A DNA stretch of 64,000 nucleotides, taken from positions 162,893 through 226,892 of the forward strand of contig NMRA01000123.1 in the NCBI GenBank assembly GCA_002633005.1, written 5' to 3'. Source of the stretch: Phoronis australis. Its lineage: Eukaryota > Phoronida > Phoronidae. The notes under the pieces are model-generated. The model was not told the origin of the DNA. It saw only the letters and a list, made by a program, of their open reading frames with translations, and ran no database searches. Both the position numbers and the translations under genes were made by a program. Shown here piece after piece: positions 28,529 through 40,500 of the stretch (position 1 is its first letter; each line of letters begins with the position of its first letter).

Positions 28529-31500
28529 CTAAAATACAAAATCTTAGTTTAAAGTTCCGTCTTTCATTCTGAAGTTGGTTACTATCAGCCCAGTAGCCAG
28601 AAGATTGCTGTGAGAGCAAATGCACCCCCAACAGCAGTTGAGGTCCACCCATGAAAGTTAAGTTTAAGAATGGGTTACAACATTAAAGAGACATTACCAG
28701 TGACACGTTTATTTATCTTGGTTCAACTATCACCAGCACTCTTGCACCGGACACTGAACTCAACACCAAGATCGGCAAAGCTACCTCAGCAATGACTCAT
28801 CTAACAGAAAAGGTCTGGGAAAATCGTATGCTGACCACCAACACCAAGATGAAGGTCTACCAGGATTGTATCCTCATCACCCTCCCATACAGCAGCTAAT
28901 CATGGTCGCTATACACCCTTCAAGAGCACACACTCAACTCATATCAATATCATACACATAGCCTGAGAATGATACTTAACATCATGTCTCCAACAACACA
29001 GTTTTGACTTGGGTGAAACTGCCTAGTATGTACGTAATGGTTACCTAGAGGTGCCATAGGCGGATTTAGGGGGGGGGGNNNNNNNNNNNNNNNNNNNNNN
29101 NNNNNNNNNNNNNNNNNNNNNNNNNNNNAAATGAAACAGCAACAGCATGAAGAAATATTGAGTTCAGTAACTGGGACCGGTAGTGGAGAAGGGGGAGCTC
29201 AGACCTCAGGTCACGTTCCCGTTTTTTTTTTTTTAGTCGATAGATTTTCCGAACAGAAGGTTCATACTCCTGGCCTCGGCAACTTTTGGGCCGCCTGTGC
29301 ACATACAGTCCTGCTTTGGCTAATTCCTCGAGGCAACATGTTGGGCCCCCCCTTATGATATCCTAGATCCGCCACTGGGTGCCTTCGTTGGCTTGTCCAT
29401 TTTATTTATTGCATGGACGAGAATGCCAAAGGACATACTTTATGGAGAGCTTGCCACTGAAACCAGACCTGCAGGAAGGCGCGCAAGCTTCGTTTTAAAG
29501 ATGTAAGCAAGTGTGAACTGAAGACGGGAATCATCAACATTGCAGATTGGGAAACTCTGGCCTCCGATCACAGCAGGTGGAGGTCGACTGTCAAGTTGGG
29601 CATTAAAACCAGTGAGCACAGCACTGCTTAAAGAACGCAGTCGTCAGAGGGCAGCCTATGCTCCTACTGATCAGGACCAAATATACCCCCGTGACAACTG
29701 CAACAGAACCTGCCACTCCAGATTTGGACTCTTTAGCCACAGGAGATGCTGCAATCCAACCAATGACTGACAGAGGGTGCATATCGATTGTCTGTTGAGA
29801 CAGACAGCTGCCAACAGCCAGCGGCAATGAATTGAAGCCAAGATCACTCTCAAAATGTCACTGTCTCAGTAAAGTCCAATACTTTGCTGGGAGTTCTAAA
29901 AGGCAACGAGGCAAGTAGCTGAGTGAATGCATGCATTTCGCCCCGATTAGTCGGCAATGTTGAATTCTTGGGGATTAAAAACATTACCACGCTTTAGCCT
30001 TATCAGACCTTGAATTATTGCCAAATAAGCCGACAACTCAAGTCTCAGGTAAAGCATACATACACTATTTTCAAACATGCAATTTTTTAGTTGGTTAATC
30101 CCAACAAACTCTGAAGTGTTGGGTAAAAAAAACCCTATCGCAGTAGGATTTTATGAAATTAAGAGGCTTATTTGATTTTTAGTTTTTTTTAAGCCCTAGT
30201 TCAGCTACAAGGGGCAAAATGCAGCCTAAACACATGTCACCAGCCTCGATTTCAACTAATTCTACCAAATGAATGGAAGACAATGTCGGGAATTAGAGAT
30301 ATCTCATGAAATCACAAATTTGTAGTTTTGTTGCCACGATGAGAGATAATAATTTCAAAGCGGTCAATTCCATCGAAAAAAACACAAAAATATATTTTTC
30401 GACCATAAAACCAGTTGTGTACCTTTAAAATCAAAAACTGATGAAGAAAGATGAGCCTTGCGAGCAATTCCTTTCTTCCAAAAAACTTCATATTTTTATT
30501 TGCTTTAAAGTGGTAACAAACCAGACTTCCATCACAAATACCAACTTAGACATTTTACAAAAGTGATGATACAAGTGTTGAGCGTAAACAGCAGAACATG
30601 CTAATGACTGACATGCATACAGACTGACTGACAGGCAGACAGACTGATTGACAGGCAGACAGCCTGAATAACATAATATCACGACATGTAAGTCTATGCC
30701 TATGCCTCATTGCAGCCTCCAGCATGCACTTGGCTTCCTGTTTGCACTGACGTCCTTATTTGGAAAATCATGTGAGTGAACTAAGCCTGATAGGTGACAT
30801 TACTTTGAGTGTAAATAGGCAGTAGAAATATATAACACCAGGTTTTTTGTAATCATTCTATATAAATTACTCTCAGAATGCTATAGTCGGTAAAATACAA
30901 AGACAAGCGTACAGTGTGTAAGATAAAATTTGCACATTATAATGGTATTATTGTTGTTACTGAGCCGACATGGAATTAATAACAGTAAGGGACCACAGCT
31001 ATGAGAGGGCCAATCGGTGTCCGTGTTGTTAAAAATAATTGCACGTGGTTAGTTACGCGTTTGTACCAGACAGGTGCAGGCTGCTTAGGTGGGCCCTTTA
31101 CACTGATCACCTGGAACCGTTTTTATGCAATATTTTTAATATACAGTTAAAGCCAAGCTGAGGAGCTGTCCCGACTCATTATTCTAAAAGTGTGCCCCCT
31201 AATGGGAATTGACCTTAAGTAAGGGAAGCGGACCCCTATCCCACTAGACCACACTGAACCCTTTAGTTAAGTCTAGCCTTCATTACTAAGTTACTTGATC
31301 TCATTTTTTGGCAAACCACGAGCCATTACCAGGGCTTGGAATGACCAATGACAAGAAGAGGAAAATGTCCAGGTGATGTATCGTTCCACAAATAAAGAGG
31401 CTTGTATCATAGCAATATTTTTGTGTTGTAAAATTTAACTGAAATAAACGTTTTTGCATTGAATATAGTCAAAATTATGATAAAAAGAGACTCAAAAGAG

Positions 31501-34500
31501 TGAACTTGTAAATTAAATAAGAGGAATTCGAAATCAAAAAAGAGGAAATCCTCTTAAATAAGGAAAATTCCAAGCCCAGCATAATAAAAGCCTAGGTTCT
31601 CCAGGTACTAGTCAAGTCAATGCCTACGCCAACTGTATTCTGGCCACACATCAAACCTTTCCTACCTGGTTCATATTTCATTCTATATTCCTCCACATTC
31701 AGTGCAAGCTTGATGGCCTCGTTTCGATGCTTCTCGCTGGTGACCTCTGTGGAGTACAACTTGCGCTCCAGCTCGATGACGCGCCTCTGCTCGGAGATGT
31801 TTAGCATGCGCATCGTCGCCAGTTCCTGCTTACATTTGTCAAGCGCGTCCCTGAAACAGGAGACAATAAGACGTAAGAGGCCCAGTAGACATGTAGCAAT
31901 CACAAACGTAGACTAAAACAACAACTATAATGCTCTATGACGACAATGAAGAAGCACCTAATTTTCTTTCACAGATTTAAAAGCATTCTGAGCCACGGAG
32001 AAAATCAAAATTTTAATATGGCTCTTCATAGATTTGTGACTGTAGACTACAGCCTGAAAAAGATCCTTTCCAAAACGTGGGATCACTGCAAGTGTGATTC
32101 CTCAGAGTGAAATGAAAAGGGGAGAATTGCATCAACGTGTAGACACATTCAGATTTTCCAAAACTTGTAAATGTTTTGGTTACTGCTTGGAGCTAGGAAG
32201 CACTAAGACCACTACAGCAACCGAGAATCATTCTGTAAGTTCAAGTCACTTAAGAATGACTATGAACCCACCTTCCATCACAAAAAAACAACTTTTTGAT
32301 TTCTATTACTAATACCATCATGAATTGTACTTTAATCAAATTGGGAAGTCATTCCAGGGCTTCAAAAGAACCGACACACCTAGAATGCTTAATAGAACGA
32401 TGTGTCGTGACATGCCAACTTAGTTATAGAGCTATGACTAAGTTGGCATGACATGACACGTCCTTCTGTGACAAGCGTGGCCTGATAAAATAACCAACTA
32501 CCAGTTCTTCGAAAACTCAGATATCACTTCTCATCTGGGTAGGGAACAAGCAGACCAATTTAGTAGCGGCACCTAGTGGTCTAAATCGAAAGTTTGTTTC
32601 TTGGACAGAATGTGTGTTCCTACCTGCTTTATGTCAACATATTTTGGTTGAAAAGCTTCATTACTTTAATATGTGTGAATTAGAATATCATGAAGAGCTA
32701 TAGGAATCGACACATTTCTCACATTATCTACCTTCAGGGATCCAGATCATACCACCCTTTAATAACTATACCAAACCGAGGCTTGTCACTCAATAATTTT
32801 TCGCAGCCAAACAAGTTTCATCTAGCCAGTGTGACAGGGCACCCTGCCACAGTTATGTGGTTTAAAGTGGCTGTAAAACAGAATACCTTACATTCAACCA
32901 ACGACCAGGGTTCGATACCACTAAACTCCATCTGAGACACGTCTCCATAAAATAACCAAGAGCGTGACAAGCTTTAAGCAAACGTTCAACAAGCACATAA
33001 CGTGTCATTTTCAAAAAACTTTGTGCTTTCGGAGTCTGGGCAACGTGCTACTTACTCTTTAGTCTTAAGAAGGACTCCTACGTAGTCGGCGTAGTTCTTA
33101 TCGTTCTCTCCACCAAATGCCTTTCTTATCTCCAACATCTGAGCCTCCTTGGACTTCTGAAGCAAAACAAGTGCAAACGATGACAGTTGCACTCGACCGT
33201 GCATTTGGTCAAATTATGTTAGAAAGAGCTCAGTCTCGTATTAAGTGAGTATTTAGGCACATGTAACTTGTGAAGCTGTGCCTGCATCTGGAATTAGGCA
33301 CATGTGCCTGCATCTGGAATTAGGCACATACGAATTTTGGTTTCCGTTTTAAGCCATCTGCTTACATCGGCTTTATAGATTCAATAAAACGTGAAACTTG
33401 GTAGTTTTAAATGATTCCTTTCCGATTTTTTCAAGTTACCTCAATGTCTACACGGCTTATTTTAGATGAAATAGCCTCTGCATTGCCGTTGGCTTTTCAT
33501 TTTCTTAAACTTTTTGACAAAAGCGTACTGGACATTATGTAATAGTTGGACATGCCCGCATTTTACACGGTAAGAACCAGTTTTCTCCACTGAATAACGA
33601 GCATCAAGCTGGTTCTTCAAAATTTGGGCACGTTATAACCGACTATTGCTGGACTTAAAACGCAAAAAGAGAAGAGAAATGGAAGAAAATTGTCCATGTT
33701 TTTGAAAAACGCCGTATTCGTCAAAAAACACTCACCTCTGACTTTTCATACAGCTGTACTTTCTCAACAAGCAAGTCAATCTCACCACGGGCCCTTTCCA
33801 ACTGAGATTTGAGCCGGTCAACATGTGAACTGTCTGCCTGACTACAGGACATCTGCAGGAGGGCTGCTAGTTGACGCTGAAGAAAAAGAACCAGATAATG
33901 TGAGACATGTGAACAGAGACTGTGACCAAGCTAACTTTGAGAGAACTCGTTGGTGCTTCAGAAAAACATATTGGGCAATTGAATTTTATTGCGCAGACAA
34001 GCAGAAAATGGAGCACACAACTGGGGTAATGTAGAGATGAATAGCTACAGTACAAACCACAAATATAGACAAAATGACAGGTTATTCCACGTCAAGATGA
34101 CAGAGTGCAAAAAGGAAATCCACGTTCCTTTGGAATACAACATCACATTAGACATCAATCACGATGTGTAATTTTAATGAAATGGAAAATCAACCTTCTA
34201 TTATTCGTATCTTATCACAAACCTCATGATAATTGGCTTCACATCCCTTAACGCGAGCAGCGTCAAAATGGCCAGTTGCAGATTTTGCCAACTAAAAAAA
34301 GGACTGCTCAAAAAAGTTTGATTACACGAGTATTTGTTTGAGTTGGAAGGAATTAAAGACATTGACGGCCTCCTAAGGTGTCTCTCTATGCACAAAAGGT
34401 ACTTTCAATAGCACGACTTTGATGTTTTGATCAGTGTGAGGCATAATTCGCCAAAAAGATTTTGGCACATGAAGGGCATATGGGCTGGCCACCATCTCTA

Positions 34501-37500
34501 CTGCTAGTTGAGACGGTGGAAGTGTCGATTGCCATCACTGAGGTCCATCTTAGCACCACATCAAAGGCAGAATACAAGAGAACCCCATGATCTACATTAT
34601 ATGGAAGACTGTGTGAAGTACCTTATCAAAAAATTATAGAAGACAAAATTGATTACATTTCCGTCTACACCAGATACAATCTTTTACGAGCAGAGCTCCT
34701 GAGTGAATCCTCCCTCTCAGATCTGTTCATAAAACACCCAGAAGTTCTGGTGAGATTTTTCCGTTAAGATATTACATTACTGTAAACATAGATTAGTACA
34801 ACTGCTTAGTTAATGTATTGCAGGTGACTTGTAAGTCCAAGAGGCTGGCGCTGTATTGCTGTCTCATGTCCACTTAGAGTACCGTGTTGTATACTGCTGC
34901 AGCCACGTCAATACGATAAACTACACAAAGTCATGTCTTTAAATGGATGATGCGCCAACTATGTGTTTTCACTTGGCATTGACCCTCTTGAAAATAATGA
35001 CAAGTCATGGCAGCAGAGGCTAATAATACGAGAATGTGCGTAATTTATCATATTTATACCACATAATTAAACATTTAGTCAACATTTCTCTGTCGATTCT
35101 ATTTTATTTAACATGAAAAAAACAACATCTGTCACGTGACCGTACCATAACCTTTTGGGTTATTGCATGGACATGTTACAAGGTTATTGGCCAGGCGCAT
35201 CAAAATATGTGCCATGTTACTGACTGCAGTCATACTCACCCTCAGTTTGTGAAGCTGTTGCTGACCACAGTCATACTCACCCTCAGTTTGTGAAGTTGTT
35301 GCTGACTAAAGTCATACTCACCCTGAGTTTGTGAAGCTGTTGCTGACCATAGTCATACTTTTTCTTCAACGTCTCCAGCTGCACAGTCTGTGAGATCAGT
35401 CTCTTCTCAGCTTCCTGACGCTTGTCATCCAGCTTAACACAAATTGAGACATAGTTTGGACAGTTACCGCTTCAGAAAATGAACATTTCGGTTCAGCAAG
35501 GACATGCCGTGTTGATTTTGCGCTGGGAATGTAAGGAATGAGCTATCGTTTCCTCAATCATACCGACATGATTGGAAAGTGTACATTTGAATTCTCATCT
35601 GATGAGCAGCCTTTGTTCAAATCCCAACAGTTAATATCCTCACTACACTGCAACAGTATATTGAAATGGAGACGTTACTAGTCTTGAAATATAGACGTCA
35701 TTTTGCAAAATTTATTTGTTTATGTCTCTTGCTGATCTGATCTATTGTTGGTTTTAGGATATAATAATATAGCCGCGAGTTTGAGTTAGTAAACAAACAC
35801 CATTCATGCCTTCAACAAATCCTGAATATGCTTAAAAGAGAATGAAAGTCCTGTTTAAACGAGGAAAGAAGCAGATATTTTAGAAATGCAGGTACAAGTC
35901 ATGTGAGACACAGAGACTTAGAGACTCACACTCACAAAATACGAGAACACTTTAAGACATGATGCCAAGTTTGTTGGGCATGATGAAAAACTGAGAAAAG
36001 GTTTATCAATGATATAATGATCAATTTTAATTAAAACTATACATTAAATCACTCGAATAGCAGAATATATCGCTTTAAATTTTCCATGATGGTGAAAATC
36101 TGCTGCTTCATCATGTTTTTATACTGATTGTTATGAACAGGGGCCACAAACTATAATATTGATTTTAATCTTTGTAAAATCAACCAACTTCCCTGTCCCT
36201 TTCTGCAAAGTTACAACATGTACTTAAATCATGCGGCATGATAGGTCAAGTAATGAGCCTGAGTCTGAAGATTAGAACCAGGCCCCAACGTGTCCAATGA
36301 CTCAATGGTCAGAATGGACCAAGCTGAAGCAGTCAGAAAGAAGCAAGCTGAAGCTCACAGGCAACTGCAGCTAAATATCAGGGCTTGGAATGACCAATGA
36401 CAAAAAACGCGGAAACTTTGACGGCCCAATGCCCGATAACCAGTCTTTGAAATGGTCAATGTGACCCTTTCCGCGACAAAAATCGGGAAAAAAAAAAAAA
36501 AAAAAAAAAAAACGTTACCACCATCAGTAGCATGCGTCTGCGTCCTTTTCGCTCGCCCGTCCACTCCCAACCCACACAAATTTGGCTGCAGAGCGGTAGT
36601 ATTTGTCGCCGTGCTTAANCCGCCATTGAAAATCAGACCACGCTTTAACCAGATGCCCCGGCAATGTTGACAATTTACGTTCCTCCGAAACATAAAGACT
36701 TCCGCTTTCCGAGGTGAACGTCGTCTGCAACGCCGCGGTAAGAAAGGAATTTTGCCGCGGAAATTTCATATCAAATCCGATTTTTTACGCGGAAATATCA
36801 TAAAAAAAGCGGAAAGCACATTTCAAAAAAGCGGAAATCCGCGTTTCCGCGGAAAATTCCAAGCCCTGAAATATGCCAACATCAACTAGCGAATGTCAGA
36901 GAAAAACTTTCTCAGCAATGGGGGAAGGTAAACCAATGAATGTCAAAGTAAAAATATCTCAGCAATTGGGAAGGTAAACCAGTTAATATCGGAATGAAAT
37001 ATCTCAGCAATGGCGGAAGGTCGACTAGAGCATATCAAGTCATACCTCAGCAAACACAGAGTTGCCTCTCTTGTTGTGGTTCTGTGTTTCCATTTTCAGC
37101 TGATCCAGTTGAACGTTCAGTTCCATCACCTCCTCACGGCATTTCTGAAACATCCAAACATCCCATGAATAGTGCAGGGGTGCCGAGCAATGAGGTTGCA
37201 ACGGGATGTTACACAATGTCTAGGGAAGTTTTGATATAGAAGTCTCCCCTTAGGCGAAATATTAATCCTGTAAAATAAGGAACCTAAATTTGAGGTACTA
37301 GGAAACCTCAAAAATAGTTAATAAAAACAGATGATACTCAATGAAGGCCCTTTAAAACCTTGAGCAGGTTTAAAAATGATTATTGCCACTGGGTTTAAAT
37401 TTTCGCGGTTGAGAAATGTTTTGCACCTTAAAAACTTGGATAAAACATTTGCTTTAAGCAATTTTCGAACAGATGCTTTGAGAAACATCCGATGCAACTT

Positions 37501-40500
37501 CCAATAAAAACAGAGACTCTCATATGTAATCGTGTGGCAAAGTAGGGCCTAATTACAGTGTATCGGTCTGTCATGCATCGTTTCAAAACATCACGAGGTT
37601 CATTTACGATTGATAAGAACGGCACTACATAGCAAGATTATTTAAATTAGCCGTCATGATAGACAGATACTATGACTGCTAATTTCGCTTACACTCAATC
37701 ATCACAGTGTGTGCACAGCCATCATGACACGGAATAACGGGTCATTTTGTCCACGCTTTTTTGGCTTGTACTTTATCCTCAAGGTTCTACACCAAGCTCA
37801 GATAACTGTGCTAGTAAATTAATGTAAAAGACGTCTTTATTTCAGCGCAAGAGGTACCTTGTCACATGTGGACACATGGGAGATATGTTCATCTTAATCA
37901 CTGGTTGCATGGACAAATGACTTTTGCTTGGAGACAAAAGAATTTGCTAAAGGTAGTAAGTTTGAATTATATGTTGAATAGTAACCTTACGCTTGCACAG
38001 CAATAGATGCCGAGAGTCAGATTTTTCAAGCTTGGATTGACTGGCCCAACAAGCTTATTCCTTGAGGATATTTGACAAGCCTGGTTTACCAGGCTCATCA
38101 TCAGTCTTTTCTTAGAAAACTAAGCGGCAGTTAGTAAAGGAGCTAAGAACGTTAGGCCTGGAAAATTAAGCTAGGTCAAATTTAACTAAAGTTGAAATGC
38201 ATCAGAGAATGAAAACATCCTCGGATACGAAACTCAGGGGAAAAACGCTACGGCAGCAGCCCTGAATGAGAAATGTTACACAACATTTGGTTACCTCTAG
38301 AGCGTTGTAATAGGATGTGGCGAGACAAGCCTGCTCTGCTACATCACAATCCTTGGACTCCAGCTGCTCTTGGAATTTGTTGACCTGGAGGGTAAGTCGG
38401 GCACACAGATCCTTCATGTCACAAACTTCAGTCTGCAGCGCCATCTGGTGGAAGGGAAAAATAACATTTTGTAGCCACTGTTGCATCCATGGAATTCAAC
38501 AACTCAATTCAAGAATCTAAGATACTGTGCAATGCGTAATTATTGTAATGTAAGAAATATAAAACCCCGTAAAACTGCCTTTTGGGAAACCCTCAATACT
38601 TATTTAGATTAGATTAACCATGAACTTCTTATCCGTGTGTGTGTGCCTGTGTTTCATTTGCATATATCTCATTGTTGTATATCTTAGTGTATTTAGAAAT
38701 AAAATGTTAATATGAAAAAAAAAATACTGTGCAATGCAACTGTAGCCAAGTTTTGAGTCACTCAAACACTGTAGAACAAGTGGTGGCGAGTTAAATTAAG
38801 GTCTACTATTTTTCTCTACTACTGTATATTACCAGGTCGCCAAGCAAAATCTGAGGCCACATTGGCAACCTGCAGGTCGCCAAATCGAGCCCTGTACTAT
38901 AACAAGGAATTACGCTACACGTGTAAATGAGAAACTAAATGGAAGAAAGTATCACAACGTAAGATGTGAAACTCCACATCATCTAAACTATATCCTGCGA
39001 TGGCAATCGTATCAATGAGCACAATAGCTGGTAGAAGAAAGGCAAACTGAAAAAAGTAATATCTCTCGCAGAAATCGCCTTCAGGTTTTCACTCGTCCTC
39101 CACTTGAGTTTCGCAGCTTCAATAAATTTCTAAACGTGTGATATTTAACAGATATCCCTCAGACATTTGTAAGTTCTTTGTTGACCAAGGTCAGTGCCAA
39201 CACTCCTGATTTCAGAGGTTATCTCACCAAAACAATCTCTATGTACGCACCTTGTCAGCTTGCATGTTGCTCAGCTCCATGTGAAGTTCTGCCATCTCTT
39301 GGCTGCATGTCTCGTTCATCATGTTTACCTTCAGCAGCAGCTGTTCTTGCGTCTCCCGCAGTTGTTCCTCGAGCCGAGTGTTCCGTTCCTGCAGCTGCGA
39401 CTCGTGTAGTTGGCTACTATCGAGGCTGGCCTGCTGTGACTCCACCTGATGGTGAGAACGGAACATGGCATAACCTCACTAAATCAACCTTGCAGCGTTG
39501 ACACTGCATCCAAATTTTGGAATGGACATCAGTAACAGTAACAGTAAGTTGTAGGACAACTTCTTGCATAAAGTGCAGAAAGCAAAGCGAGCAAAGTGTG
39601 AACTGGGTGGGAATAAAATGATTCCATGCCCAAACGCTAGATGGTGTTACTAGTTGGGTCTTTGTAGCATCAATAAAAGATTGAATATTCAAAGCTCATG
39701 GTAATGATCAAAAAAATTTGGGTAACTTCGGAAAATCACATCTCAGAAATGGGCTGACCAGATTCACATTACCAAAATTAATTTATCAAGATTTTCATGC
39801 TGCTCTCAAAAATGCTGTTATATATTTTTTTAAATTTCATCTTTGCATAAGGTGCTATAAAAATTTAGAGCTTCATGATTTTTATGACATCGGAAATTCT
39901 AAACGTTAAGGCCTTAGCCTCATAATACAATTCACAGCACAACTCTACAATGATAAAAGTGGTCATCATCTCCATCAGCTAATTACGGCGCACATCACCC
40001 AGAACAGGGCAGTGACACATAAAATGAAACTTGTTTTCAGTGTTGCAGATGTCACAAATTATTCACGAATCTTATGTAAAATATGATTCCTGTTCATAAA
40101 ACAAAAATGAAAAGATAATTTAGAAAATTGGAGTTACAGTGTGGTTTTGAGATGTTTTGAAACGAAATTTGAATGTTCGTGATACCTTTTATCTCTTAGC
40201 GTAATCTTAGTTTTGCTAAATTTAACTTATAATTCATCTGGTGATTTAACCAATGGCTGATTGGCATAAAGTTCAAAGCTATATTCTACACACAAAATCT
40301 ACTTTCAGTAAAAACTGTATAGCTTAAACTCAACTCTATAGTTTTGTGGATATAGTTTGGCTAAACGCACAGGCCAGATAAGGTTTCTCTAAACTTCAGT
40401 TGTTTCAATGGTCCTCAGCTAACTTTCTCACAAACATCAATGCAAGCGAAATAGTAAGTTATAAGCCCTGTAGTCATCAAAACCGGGAAGGGTACACTAC

